Assembly: GCF_004359195.1 (NCBI RefSeq)
Contig: NZ_CP037954.1
Location: 372,001-436,000, forward strand
DNA from: Chryseobacterium salivictor
Lineage (GTDB): Bacteria > Bacteroidota > Bacteroidia > Flavobacteriales > Weeksellaceae
Length of the DNA stretch: 64,000 nt
Direction: 5' to 3'
The notes under the pieces were generated by a model that did not search any database, was not told where the DNA came from, and saw nothing but the letters and a program-made list of their open reading frames with translations. Position 1 is the stretch's first letter. Each line of letters begins with the position of its first letter. Shown here one piece after another: positions 9,202-19,344 of the stretch. The position numbers and the translations under genes are program-made.

Positions 9202-9228
9202 AAAAAAACCGGACAATACGTCCGGCTT
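9202..9228 (-). terminator. Rho-independent terminator after the 1224-aa surface protein
   Basis: Stem CCGGAC (9209-9214) / GTCCGG (9220-9225), extended by AAA/TTT pairs, followed on the minus strand by seven T. It lies 20 bp past the stop at 9249. Confidence 0.8.
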
Positions 9229-9248
9229 TGTATCCCTGTAAAAATAAC

Positions 9249-12200
9249 TTATTTCAAGATTTTCTTCACGGTCACTGTTTCATTTTGGTTGATCTTCAGA
9301 ATATACAGTCCGTTGCTCATTCTTTCTGCAGGAATTACCACCTTCGTGCTATTAGGCTGCATTTTGCTGATTAATTTACCGCTGGTATCATACATCTCGA
9401 CACCGGTCATCTTCTCATTTTTAGAGGTGATGACAAAATCACTGCCGTCCCGGTACACCACCACTCTTTCTTTCACCATATTATCGGTTACCAATACAGC
9501 ATCGGGCTGATAGATGATTTCAAAACGTCCGGTGGTTTCGCCTGCGGTGGCTTCAAAGCTGTAGCTGCCTTCGCTCAGGTTGGTGACGGTCCCGGTTTGT
9601 TTGTCTTTCAGATAAATCTTCTGCCCTTTGTCAAAAACACCTTCCCTTTTACCCGCAGCAATCATATAAATTCCAGTTTGAAAATGCTTCGTTCCTAAGG
9701 CTATCTTATCTGCAATGGTAAAAGCTCGTTTACCGTTGATGCCAATTTTTTTGTTATCAACAAGACTGAAAATATCGTCTGATCCTAATTTGGATTCAGA
9801 ATCTTCGGCTCCAAAAGCATCGCTCCCGCCATCAAAATAAACAACAGCAAGGGTACTGGTGACCTTCGCAGGAGAAATTAACCGTAGCCAGAAACGGTCA
9901 TCTTCTAAATCCTGGTTTTGCGTTCTTCCTAAAAAACTTGCAGTCACCTCAGCATCAGTGCGAATACTGTTGTTAAAAACAAGGGTATATCCCTTAGCAA
10001 GTGCTTTGGTCATAAACCCCTGACCCACGCTGATAATTTGAGAGGGTATTTTTTCACCAATTACCTTAGTATTCAGATAACCTGCAGCCGATGTTCCGGT
10101 CCCTTTATTTCCTGCGAACACATTGAAAATTGCATAAGCTTGTCCATTGTAGGCAGACCCTTGCTGTACAAAAACATCATTCACTTCATTGTCCCACAAA
10201 TAAAAAGTAGCACTGATATTTTCTGATGCTTTTCCTGTTTGACGGTTTCCGCCATTCAGTTCATACAGTTTTATTAAATCAATATTTGAAGGATAAGGAT
10301 TTCCTAAAAGATTATACCCCAATGAGGTGTTGGTTCCGGTATTGCTGTTTGCCAGGGGAAAATTAATCTTACCATTTTGCGGAACACCTATATATTTCGC
10401 AGTCACCTCCATATTTCCAACCGGCACCGCAGCTGTAGTTGGTTCTTTTATGGCCAGGCCTCTGCCTGGAATATTCGCACCGGAGGATGTACCAAAAAGG
10501 TTATTGGCCTCATTATGATAAAGTGCAAAAGTAATTCCGGGGTAAATCGTTTTTAAATTTTGACCTGCAATAAAATCCACTGGAGAACCTACATAGTTAT
10601 ATTGGTTTCGGGTCACTCCAATTTTAATATCCCGCAACACGGTGATGGCACCTGAGTTTGGAGGGGTAGGATTATCATTGGTCTGGATCAGGTTACCATC
10701 TGTTTCTACGGTAAGACTGCTTCCTTGAGTAACAGTCACGCCATTCTGTACTTTGAAAAACCCTCCTTTCCGAATGGTGACCGGTGCATTATTCGTGATT
10801 AATAATGAACAAACATCCAGATTTCCCGCACTTGAATTGTACGCAGACTGTATTTCTGCCGAAAGATTCGGTGCAAGCGCAGGAGTCCATTTACCAGTAT
10901 TGTAAACTGCTGTTTGCGTTGCGATTGTTATTGCATTCGATGTTGCCTGTAAATTTGCTAAACATGAACTTGCATTAGAAGTCATTATCACCGTTACCTT
11001 ATTACCAACTACCAAACTTGTCGATGTAAAAGTCGGACTGTCTGTTCCTACATTTATTCCATTGACCTGCCACTGATAGGAAGGCGCTGATCCACCATTG
11101 GTTGGTGTCGCCGTAAAAGTAAAGGATGTTGGAGTTCCGACACAGATGATACTGGAAGGAGTGGTAACACTAACACTTGCAGGTAAATTAGGATTAACCG
11201 CCATCACAAGAACATTCGATGTAGCTGGAGAACCAGTCAAACAAGGAGATGCATTAGAAGTCATTTTTACTGAAATTAAATCACCATTTGTTAAGGTTGT
11301 TGAGGTATAAGTAGAAGAAGTTGCTCCAGGAATCAAAGTAACTCCATTATACCATTGATAAGTCGGGCTTGTTCCTCCATTTGTTGGTATTGTAGTAAAG
11401 GTTACCGAAGTTCCTGCGCAAATGGTAGTTCCCGGATTTGCCGCAATACTAACGCTTACTGGTAAAGTCGGATTAACCGCCATCACAAGAACATTCGATA
11501 TAGCTGGAGAACCAGTCAAACAAGGAGATGCATTAGAAGTCATTTTTACTGAAATTAAATCACCATTTGCTAAGGTTGTTGAGGTATAAGTAGAAGAAGT
11601 TGCTCCAGGAATCAAAGTAACTCCATTATACCATTGATAAGTCGGGCTTGCTCCTCCATTTGTTGGTATTGTAGTAAAGGTTACCGAGGTTCCTGCGCAA
11701 ATGGTAGTTCCCGGATTTGCCACGATACTAACATTTGCCGGTAGATTGGCATTGACCGTTATCGTTCCCATTGCTTTCGCACTTCCACAACCTCCTGTCA
11801 ATGAAATACTATAATTAAATGTTCCCGAAACTGTAGGAGTACCGCTGATGGTAATCATATTCGATGCCCAAGTCGCAGAAACTCCTGCCGGCAAACCATT
11901 CTTTCCTCGCACTCCGCTATCGCTGATTCCGCTAGCTCCGGTTGTAGCATAAGTGATATTGTTAATTGCAGTACCCGCGCAAACTACTTGGTCATTGGTT
12001 CCAGCAGTTGAGCTTAATGCAACAGTATCATTCGGCTTTACTTCCACACTTACCTGATCAAATACGGTTGCACCATTTCTTGTCACTGCGATTTTGAAAA
12101 CATAAGCACCTGCCACGGTCAATGTAATTGGCAAAACCTGAACATCTATTTTAGTTCCGGAAGGTATTGAGTATCCACCAGGTCCGGAAACCAATGACCA

Positions 12201-12923
12201 TTTATAAGTAGCGTCTGAATAGTTTTGGGTAGATAAACTAACCGTATTGCCTATGCATAAAGAAGAAGGTGTTGCTGTTGCCCGAACAGTCCCTCCGGCG
12301 TTATTAACCTCACAAAAATTTCCACCAAATGGTGCACCGCCATTACCTGTACAGGTGGAATACAGAACAGTTCCAATCCATAATTCTACATTATTAGTAC
12401 AGGTTCCGCCAATAATACCCATCCCATTAACTCCATCTGAGGAACCACATGTTCCATTTCCAATATTTACTACTATTTGCGTTCCTGCAGGAAATTTCAC
12501 TGTCAGTTGGTTGGCATTGAGATTGAGTGTACCGTTCTTAATGATTACATTTTGTGTAGTTTTAAATTCAACAATGGTTTTGTTGTCAGGAGAAATGTGT
12601 AGTTTCCCCCCATTAATTATTAAATCACCGAAAGACAGATTAACAGGACTAACCATGGTATCAGGAATGGTCACTTGATGAGTAATTGTAACCGACGACG
12701 TAGAATATCCTAGTGGAACCGTAGCAGTACCGGGGTAACCTGACGTTAGAGGGGACCACTTCACAGGAGATATACTGGTACATACCTCCCATGTGGCTAT
12801 TGCATTCCAGTTCCCGTCCCCTTTAGACCTATAATCACCAACTGCCTGTGCCATAGCAAAATGCGAGAAAAATAAAAAGAACAGAAGAAACCCTGTTTTT
12901 CTTAAAAAGTTATTTGTTTTCAT
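9249..12923 (-). CDS. T9SS-secreted surface protein with tandem Ig-like repeats
   Basis: A 1224-residue protein with signal peptide MKTNNFLRKTGFLLFF (cleavage near AMAQ, residue 26). The mature start GDYRSKGDGNWNAIATWEVC matches the 862-aa paralog. Ig/PKD-like domains follow, including three consecutive 93-residue units at about 394-672. The first two are nearly identical (both TTICAGTSVTF, TYQWYNGVTLIPGATSS, SVKMTSNASPC); the third has diverged (SYQWQVNGINVGTDS). From about 690 the shared C-terminal family module begins (ETDGNLIQTND, RNQYNYVGSPV, YHNEANNLFG, NLLGNPYPSNIDL, RFWLRLISP, TTGRFEIIYQP). The final 70 residues (VEMYDTSGKLI, NGLYILKIN, VKKILK) are a type A T9SS sorting domain. It is predicted to be a surface-exposed, possibly adhesive stalked protein. 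The identical repeats make copy-number change by recombination likely. Confidence 0.88.
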   Translation of the reverse strand: MKTNNFLRKTGFLLFFLFFSHFAMAQAVGDYRSKGDGNWNAIATWEVCTSISPVKWSPLTSGYPGTATVPLGYSTSSVTITHQVTIPDTMVSPVNLSFGDLIINGGKLHISPDNKTIVEFKTTQNVIIKNGTLNLNANQLTVKFPAGTQIVVNIGNGTCGSSDGVNGMGIIGGTCTNNVELWIGTVLYSTCTGNGGAPFGGNFCEVNNAGGTVRATATPSSLCIGNTVSLSTQNYSDATYKWSLVSGPGGYSIPSGTKIDVQVLPITLTVAGAYVFKIAVTRNGATVFDQVSVEVKPNDTVALSSTAGTNDQVVCAGTAINNITYATTGASGISDSGVRGKNGLPAGVSATWASNMITISGTPTVSGTFNYSISLTGGCGSAKAMGTITVNANLPANVSIVANPGTTICAGTSVTFTTIPTNGGASPTYQWYNGVTLIPGATSSTYTSTTLANGDLISVKMTSNASPCLTGSPAISNVLVMAVNPTLPVSVSIAANPGTTICAGTSVTFTTIPTNGGTSPTYQWYNGVTLIPGATSSTYTSTTLTNGDLISVKMTSNASPCLTGSPATSNVLVMAVNPNLPASVSVTTPSSIICVGTPTSFTFTATPTNGGSAPSYQWQVNGINVGTDSPTFTSTSLVVGNKVTVIMTSNASSCLANLQATSNAITIATQTAVYNTGKWTPALAPNLSAEIQSAYNSSAGNLDVCSLLITNNAPVTIRKGGFFKVQNGVTVTQGSSLTVETDGNLIQTNDNPTPPNSGAITVLRDIKIGVTRNQYNYVGSPVDFIAGQNLKTIYPGITFALYHNEANNLFGTSSGANIPGRGLAIKEPTTAAVPVGNMEVTAKYIGVPQNGKINFPLANSNTGTNTSLGYNLLGNPYPSNIDLIKLYELNGGNRQTGKASENISATFYLWDNEVNDVFVQQGSAYNGQAYAIFNVFAGNKGTGTSAAGYLNTKVIGEKIPSQIISVGQGFMTKALAKGYTLVFNNSIRTDAEVTASFLGRTQNQDLEDDRFWLRLISPAKVTSTLAVVYFDGGSDAFGAEDSESKLGSDDIFSLVDNKKIGINGKRAFTIADKIALGTKHFQTGIYMIAAGKREGVFDKGQKIYLKDKQTGTVTNLSEGSYSFEATAGETTGRFEIIYQPDAVLVTDNMVKERVVVYRDGSDFVITSKNEKMTGVEMYDTSGKLISKMQPNSTKVVIPAERMSNGLYILKINQNETVTVKKILK
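11187..11744 (-). repeat. Two near-identical 279-bp tandem repeats inside the surface gene
   Basis: The period is exactly 279 bp (for example ACCGCCATCACAAG at 11197 and 11476), which keeps the reading frame and encodes a 93-residue Ig-like unit. The copies differ at only a handful of bases. A third, diverged unit lies next to them at about 10910-11186. Confidence 0.9.
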
Positions 12924-13830
12924 TTGTATTTGTGTTGATATGTATGTTTATCTGAAATTAAAACAAGAGATACACAAGGCCGTAAAGAAACCCGGTGAGA
13001 TAAATTTCGCGCACAGCAAAAGACACCCGCCATGTTGAACACAGGGGATTGCGGTGATTCCATACTTCAGGAAGTTATTGAAAATTCGCGGCGGAAAAAA
13101 GATTTTAAAAATGAGGGAAACGGCCAGCATCCAGACCATTCATAGCACCCAAGAAAACGCCTACCCGTTGAGGGAAAGTAATTTAGTTTCATCATTTGTG
13201 TGTTTAAAAGTGTAATATATTTTCTTACACTCCATTTATTTTAACGAATCACGATTTCCGTGACCTATTATCTTAAACTGAAAAAGAAGAGGAAATCAAA
13301 AAAGTATTTTTTGAAAACAATAAAAAACTTCCTTTACCCTTAACTTTCAGAAAACAAAGCTAATATTTTTTTTGATATAATAAATACATTATCTTTATTT
13401 ATTTAATCCAAATAAAAATCATTCAACGCAACACGAAATCATTTAACATAATATCTTAATAAGATACAATGCATTGATGCGGATTCCATAATACCTTACC
13501 CTAGAGTAAAGTATTGTCTGTATTTTTTTTCATTTGTTGCGGAATATTTAATTAATTAATATTAATCCAATAGATCACAAAGATATATTTTCCTAACAAA
13601 CCACCAAGCAAACTCCACATACATAACTTAACTTAAAAAAACCTTGCAAAATTACCTTAAAAAAAGAAAATATTTTACAGACCGTCAAACACATTAAAAT
13701 TCATCATCACCATCAATAAGGCAACATTTTTACAAAATCGACAAAAAAAAACTAGTGAATCTATGTATGATCATCAATCAGATTTTCATAAATAATCCCA
13801 TGTCACCCTTTCAGAAAAAAATCAAAAAAA
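12924..13830. other. 900-bp AT-rich leader/intergenic region
   Basis: This lies between the start of the 1224-aa gene and the terminator of the 1655-aa gene. The part at 12950-13200 has higher GC than the rest and a 63-codon open frame on the minus strand, but its composition (Phe/Cys/Ile-rich, no family) does not look like a real protein. The rest is poly-A/T-rich. No RNA gene or clear promoter was recognised. Confidence 0.45.
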
Positions 13831-13857
13831 ATCTCAAACCCTGAAGAGGTTTGAGAT
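13831..13857 (-). terminator. Rho-independent terminator after the 1655-aa surface protein
   Basis: Ten-bp stem ATCTCAAACC / GGTTTGAGAT with a 7-nt loop, followed on the minus strand by a run of T. It is 27 bp past the stop at 13884. Confidence 0.85.
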
Positions 13858-13883
13858 CAAATTACCATATTATCCAAAAGATA

Positions 13884-16800
13884 TTATCTGATGATTTTCC
13901 TGATAGTCAACTGTTCTTTTTGATGGATCTTTAAAACATAAATGCCTTGAACAAAATAGTGCCCCGGGATTACAACTCTGGTATTTTCCGCTTGTATTTT
14001 ACAGACAAGTCTGCCAATGGCGTCATAAACCTCAACCTGTGTTATTTTCGTGGTTTGTGCTTTGATGACAAAATCCCCAGCGTCCTGGTACACCAGTATT
14101 CCCTCTTTTATTTTATGGTCGGTTACCAGAATGATTTCCGGCTGATAAACAATTTCAAATCTGCCCGTTGTCTCACCGGCATCTGCTGCAAAAGTATAAC
14201 TGTCCTGACTCAGGCTGGTAACGGTACCGGTTTTCCTGTCTTTCAGGTAGATATTCTGGCCGTCTTCAAAGACCCCTTCTGCTTTATCCAGCGCGATGGT
14301 ATAATTTCCCGCCGCGAAATGCGCAGTTCCCAATGCTACAACATCCGTATTCCTAAAACTGCTTCTGCCGTTGACAGACAGTTTCTCTCCTTCTACCCAA
14401 CTGAACAGCGCATCAGAACCGCCCATAGAATGGCTGTCTTCGTTGGTAAACCCATCGACGCCTTTTTCAAAATAAACAACCGCGATATTGGAAGCGATAT
14501 TTTGCGGGCTGATCATATTGAGCCAGAAGCGATCCACTGCTTTCTCAGAATTTTCGCCCGTACCTTTACCAAAATAGGCCTGAGAAGAACCGGACGATCT
14601 GGTGCTGTTGCTGAAAATAATATTCTGACTCGATACAGCAGTCAACTTTGCCATAAAACCTTGCGCAACACTTACGTATCGTGAAGGAATTTTCAATACA
14701 GATGTTCCTTTATCCCCACTTGCTTTCACAGGAGTTCCTACCCCTGCGGGCGTTGCGGCATTGAACTGTGCATAAGCCTGTCCACCGTATGAATCCCCAA
14801 ACTGCGTGGTTTGAAGATTGGCATTATGATCCCAGAAATAAAAAGTGGAGCTTAGTTTTCCGGAGGCCGCATTATTCTGATAAAACTGAACAAGATCCAT
14901 ATTGGAAGAATAGGGATTCCCGATCAGATTATACCCCCGCTGCATATTGGCAGGATTTGAATTAACCAAAGTATAAATGAAAGTGCCGTTGGCTGGCTTG
15001 CCTTCAAAAACGGCAGTGATATGGGCCGGCGCAAAACCAATTGCCGGTTCTTTTACCGCCAGCGCCCGTCCCTTGATATAAGCTCCGGAAGAATTCAGAA
15101 AAGTATTGGTTCCCTCGTTGTGATAAAGGACAAATGGCGCGGTGACCGGCAGTTGATGCTCATCCCGTGCATTTTTATAAAGGTCTTTCATGTTAAAACC
15201 TTCGGCCGGGGAATGAAGGTAATTGTACTGCTGCCGCCCGGCAGAAAGGGTGATAAGCTGTTCGGCTTTAAAATTTCCCGCGCCGGAATTGGTATCACTT
15301 TCATTCACCTGAATCAGATTCCCTTTGGCCTGAACAATCACACTGCCGTCATTCACCATGAAATCAGAAATCTTCACTTCGGTACCTGCCGCAACGGTAA
15401 GGGTCGCTTTGTTACCGATCTCACACTGGCAGACTTTAAAACCGCCAAAGTCTGCTGTATTGTAATCTGCCTGAATAATCGCCTTATCGGAAGTTTGTGG
15501 CGCAGAGGGAAACCATGCTCCATTCCATATTTTAGGAACCAAACCGGTACTCGTAATGCGTACATCATCTAAAATCCAGGATTCATTCAGCGCATTATCC
15601 TGCGCAGAAATTCTTAGTTTGAGCTTCGCAACCGCAGGAAGACCCGTAATCGATATTGCGCTGTAGCGATTTTTAGCGGTAGAACTGAAATAGGTTAAAT
15701 GATCATCTGCAGCATACGCACGGGTTCCCGTAGCTGTTCCGGCACTTCCAAAACTCCACGCCAGATTCATTTCTCCGGACACCACTTTGGCCTGCGGATA
15801 CCACGTCGCGCCTCCGTCCGGACTGACCTCCACCAATACATAATCCAGTTTATCTCCATGAATGGTGGTACTGGTGTTGGAAGCATCTAAATCATCCATC
15901 CCATTACCGGTGCTTCCCAGGGAAAAGCCGGCAACCTTAAACGAAAGATTAATATGGTCATAAATGGAAGTATCTACCTCATCAAAAGTGAAAACGACAC
16001 CAGAAGGAGTTTCGGATAAAGGATCTCCGCCCTGAATCCGGTAACCTCTTGCCCCTTCCGAATAGAGATTATTGGCTTTAGGAAAACTGTTGCTGCCACT
16101 GTTTCCACTGGAGAATCCCGTATTCGGTCCCGGTGCAATGGTGCCAAAGTGGGTGAGCGTGTAATTCATCACAGGACTTGCAGGCACCATTTCAAAATTC
16201 TGCCGTGCGATGATGATTTCTCCCACAGAGGAACAGTAGGTCGCTGCCCCTCTCACCGCAAAAACGTAAGGATGGTCTTTCGGATCATTGTTGGCAATAG
16301 ACAGGGTCGCGTTTTTCGTTCCAACCGCAGTAGGTGCAAATTTAATTTCAAAGGTTGCCGTTCCATTTTGATTCAGGACCGTTCCTGCTGCAGGACCATT
16401 CAAAACAGAAAAAGAAGAAGCATCTGGGCCGGAAAGAGTGATGGCTCCGATGGTAAGGGGATAACCACCCAGATTTTTAATTTCGAAAGCCTTGGTTTGG
16501 GAGTCACCTAAATTCTGACTTGCAAACAGGGTATTGTTTAAACCGCTCGGACTCATACTTCCATTCGCAATAGAACTTCCGTTTCCGGTAACCTTCATGT
16601 CGGAAATCCCCGCAGCTACCTGGCCGCTGAGCGCTACTACTTTAGTCGCAGCATTGGAGGAAGTTAATCTAACGGTTCCAGCGTAAGAGCCGATTTCCAA
16701 ACCATCTTTGAGACGCACATGAATTGTTTTATTCGTGACCGCACCCGCTGAAGATTTAAAAAGAACAAGGGTTGAAAAAGGAGGCGCATTGCTGCCATCA

Positions 16801-18851
16801 TAGGTCTGATTGGTTGAAATTTCCCAATTTGAGGAAGCCTCTGCTGTAATATCTTCTCCTAGATTCACACCGTTCACGACAAAATTCTGAGTGGCAGAAG
16901 GCCCCTGACCAAACGGATACGAAAATCCGGAAAGGGTGGTTTTATCGGTGGTAATGGCAGGTTGAGAAACAGTCGCTTTTACATCAAATGAATACACCGG
17001 GGTATCAGCATCGTTGCTGCCAATCATGACCGTTTCGGTATAAGTTCCCGGAACAGCATTATTAAATCTGATTTTTAAAATCTGGTTGGAAAAGCCGGAG
17101 AGCGGGTTGACAGCGGGTTGTGCAGAAACTGTAAATCCTTTTGAACCATGCAGCAACACCACTGCAGGATCATCTAACACCAAATTTGCGGAGCCGACAT
17201 TCAGCAGCGTAAAAGTTTTCTCGACCTCCGTACCGGAAAGAATTGCGGCGCCGAAATCCGTTCCGTCAACAGCCGAAGGACTTGTATCTCCATCGGTAAT
17301 GGTCACGCCATTCCCCTGAATACTGATCCTGGGTTTCGGTGTTCCGGTGAAGCAGGTCCAGGAAAGGTCGTCAATAACAACTTGCTCATTTTTACTGTTT
17401 CTAATTTCTATAGTAACACTTCCGGCAATATTGAGATTATTAATTGTAAAAGTTTGGACATCGGCATTATCCCAGGCAACAGAACTTCCTACGGATACTC
17501 CATTGATAAAAAGTTCAACCTGTCTGTTTCCAGCCCCCGTAAATCCTTTTTTTAAACTGCATCTAAAACTTGAAATGCCATTATTAATGGAGGATGAAAT
17601 CATTTTACTGCTTGTAGTACGCAACATGATTCCTTTCCCATTTATTCCGAAATCTCCTTCGTCTCTTGCTTCAGTATAAGTCCAGACAATCGAGTTATTC
17701 CCTACGAATGAGCCAGCGGTATAAGACGCTTTAGCATTTGATTTGGAAAAATCCTCTGAAAAATTGCATGGCTGAGCAAGCGTAGCACAACTCGTTTTCG
17801 GCTCACCGACTAATTTGTAATCAATCGCAGTTCCCGAATTGCTATAGGACCAGATTTTAAAATAATAAGGAGTATTAGATAACAGTCCAGTGGCAGTAAA
17901 ACTCTGCGTTCCCTGCAAAACATTCTGTGTATTTGCTCCGTTGGCAACTGCGGTTCCATCTTGCGGATCTGCAATATCAGCATAAGAAGTACTGCTCCAC
18001 CGGATCAGATACCCGTCCGGAGGAGTGGTTCCTGCCGCATCGGTCCAGGAAATTGGAATCGTAGAGTGGGTAGTAACGCCACATGAGAAGTTGATGGGAA
18101 AATTAGTAGGCTCGGGTTGCGCCACACTGTTGACCGTCCATTCAATTTTAACATCATCTATAGCCAAACCATGATCACTCCCTGTGTGATCCGGATCATC
18201 CCATTTAAGAAGAATATAAGAACCCGCAGGAAGATTTAAAGCCGGAATTGAAATGTTACTTTTGGTTGTTTTGTTTTCCGGAGCATTTCCACTTAATGGC
18301 CCAGCCTCACCACCTGTTACTGGACTTATAAAATCCAAATTAGTAACAGCAGTCCAACCTGTAATTACTTTCGGTTGTAAATCCGTAATTGGAGAAGAGG
18401 ATATTTTGTAATAAAAAGAAACCGTTTGAGCAAGTGCGCCTGAATTCCTCCATTGTTTACCAGTATAGGATACTTTAATATCCGTAACAGTAAATGACGA
18501 ATTATTTTTCAGCAAAACTCCCCACGCAAAATCGCCTGCCGCAACACCCCCAGAACCCAACGAACCCAGAGCCCTGTCGGTAGAACCGGAAGAACCATAA
18601 CTATAAAGGTTTCCGGCAGTTGCACTCCCTACATCTGCTGAAATTATTGTGCCAGTACCACTTCTTTTTGCATACCAATTTGTTAAAGTGGAGTTATCCA
18701 CCCAATCTCCTGATCCTGTTGATAATAAAGTATTAAAATCCTGTTGATAAGATCCTGTGGTTGACATTGAAATCTGCCCACAGATTGCAGCTGAAAACAG
18801 CACAGCAAAGAGCACTATTATTCTATAAAAATAAAGTAAATATTTTTTCAT
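13884..18851 (-). CDS. Giant T9SS-secreted surface protein with FnIII and choice-of-anchor D domains
   Basis: At 1655 residues it is the largest of the four paralogs. Signal peptide MKKYLLYFYRIIVLFAVLF, cleavage near CGQ (about residue 26). Domains in order: a jelly-roll-like first domain to about 240 (ending GLAIDDVKIEW), an FnIII-like domain at about 245-355 (PISWTDAAG, GLLSNTPYYFKIW), a further beta domain to about 500, two choice-of-anchor D (HYDIN/ASH-like) domains at about 505-630 and 755-865 (FTLLNVGSANLVLDD; FEIKNLGGYPL, IKFAPTAVG), a MAM-like jelly-roll to about 1110 (WILDDVRITS), then the shared C-terminal module (QQYNYLHSPAE, YHNEGTNTFLN, NLIGNPYSSNMDL, RFWLNMISPQ, TTGRFEIVYQP) and a type A T9SS sorting domain (VEVYDAIGRLV, QGIYVLKIH, TIRKIIR). 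The ASH-like and FnIII content suggests a long fibre with a binding tip. The ligand is unknown. Confidence 0.88.
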   Translation of the reverse strand: MKKYLLYFYRIIVLFAVLFSAAICGQISMSTTGSYQQDFNTLLSTGSGDWVDNSTLTNWYAKRSGTGTIISADVGSATAGNLYSYGSSGSTDRALGSLGSGGVAAGDFAWGVLLKNNSSFTVTDIKVSYTGKQWRNSGALAQTVSFYYKISSSPITDLQPKVITGWTAVTNLDFISPVTGGEAGPLSGNAPENKTTKSNISIPALNLPAGSYILLKWDDPDHTGSDHGLAIDDVKIEWTVNSVAQPEPTNFPINFSCGVTTHSTIPISWTDAAGTTPPDGYLIRWSSTSYADIADPQDGTAVANGANTQNVLQGTQSFTATGLLSNTPYYFKIWSYSNSGTAIDYKLVGEPKTSCATLAQPCNFSEDFSKSNAKASYTAGSFVGNNSIVWTYTEARDEGDFGINGKGIMLRTTSSKMISSSINNGISSFRCSLKKGFTGAGNRQVELFINGVSVGSSVAWDNADVQTFTINNLNIAGSVTIEIRNSKNEQVVIDDLSWTCFTGTPKPRISIQGNGVTITDGDTSPSAVDGTDFGAAILSGTEVEKTFTLLNVGSANLVLDDPAVVLLHGSKGFTVSAQPAVNPLSGFSNQILKIRFNNAVPGTYTETVMIGSNDADTPVYSFDVKATVSQPAITTDKTTLSGFSYPFGQGPSATQNFVVNGVNLGEDITAEASSNWEISTNQTYDGSNAPPFSTLVLFKSSAGAVTNKTIHVRLKDGLEIGSYAGTVRLTSSNAATKVVALSGQVAAGISDMKVTGNGSSIANGSMSPSGLNNTLFASQNLGDSQTKAFEIKNLGGYPLTIGAITLSGPDASSFSVLNGPAAGTVLNQNGTATFEIKFAPTAVGTKNATLSIANNDPKDHPYVFAVRGAATYCSSVGEIIIARQNFEMVPASPVMNYTLTHFGTIAPGPNTGFSSGNSGSNSFPKANNLYSEGARGYRIQGGDPLSETPSGVVFTFDEVDTSIYDHINLSFKVAGFSLGSTGNGMDDLDASNTSTTIHGDKLDYVLVEVSPDGGATWYPQAKVVSGEMNLAWSFGSAGTATGTRAYAADDHLTYFSSTAKNRYSAISITGLPAVAKLKLRISAQDNALNESWILDDVRITSTGLVPKIWNGAWFPSAPQTSDKAIIQADYNTADFGGFKVCQCEIGNKATLTVAAGTEVKISDFMVNDGSVIVQAKGNLIQVNESDTNSGAGNFKAEQLITLSAGRQQYNYLHSPAEGFNMKDLYKNARDEHQLPVTAPFVLYHNEGTNTFLNSSGAYIKGRALAVKEPAIGFAPAHITAVFEGKPANGTFIYTLVNSNPANMQRGYNLIGNPYSSNMDLVQFYQNNAASGKLSSTFYFWDHNANLQTTQFGDSYGGQAYAQFNAATPAGVGTPVKASGDKGTSVLKIPSRYVSVAQGFMAKLTAVSSQNIIFSNSTRSSGSSQAYFGKGTGENSEKAVDRFWLNMISPQNIASNIAVVYFEKGVDGFTNEDSHSMGGSDALFSWVEGEKLSVNGRSSFRNTDVVALGTAHFAAGNYTIALDKAEGVFEDGQNIYLKDRKTGTVTSLSQDSYTFAADAGETTGRFEIVYQPEIILVTDHKIKEGILVYQDAGDFVIKAQTTKITQVEVYDAIGRLVCKIQAENTRVVIPGHYFVQGIYVLKIHQKEQLTIRKIIR

Positions 18852-19189
18852 GGCTTTGTGTTTTGAAGGATAAAATTACTTCTTTTTTGAATGCAAACCG
18901 CTAATTTCAAAAATCTATTCACAATTAAACAACTACTGCTCAACAAGTTAATAAACAAAAACCTCTTCCCCACTGCCTCAAAGGAGCTCCACTGGTGAAA
19001 ATTTTCGAATTATACCATCCCCTACACCAAACAACACAAATCTTTGTGAAGCACAAATTCAACCATCCATCATTGACAATTTATCATTTCCTTTGACACC
19101 ATTCACGATACACCATTCGCAATTGACTCCATTGACTCATTCACCATTCACCAGTTTGACACCAGTGTGCCATTCACCACTCCACAACC
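18852..19189. repeat. Low-complexity region with CATTCACC-type short repeats
   Basis: No gene is present. From about 19080 to 19189 the sequence is built from irregular copies of CCATTCACC, CATTGAC and TTTGACACCA. A related CATCCAACACC-type stretch lies on the other side of the insertion sequence (20905-20955), so the element sits inside a simple-sequence tract. Confidence 0.55.
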
Positions 19190-19344
19190 TGCCAATCCCT
19201 GAATAGTGTTGACTTGTTTTTATATAATTATTTTCATGGTCGTTGTTGAATGTGGCTGTTAAAATGTGGGTAAATTTTAAGTGCAATCATTTCTAAATTT
19301 ATCCATATTTTAATAGCTTTCCACATTGGGTAACCTCTTTTTTT

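Noticed and set aside
12948-13139. 63-codon ORF upstream of the 1224-aa surface gene
   Set aside because: Phe/Cys/Ile-rich composition, no family and no promoter; treated as leader or intergenic sequence.
13947-14684. 245-codon open frame on the plus strand
   Set aside because: It is opposite the conserved C-terminal module and sorting domain of the 1655-aa gene, with no recognisable domains.
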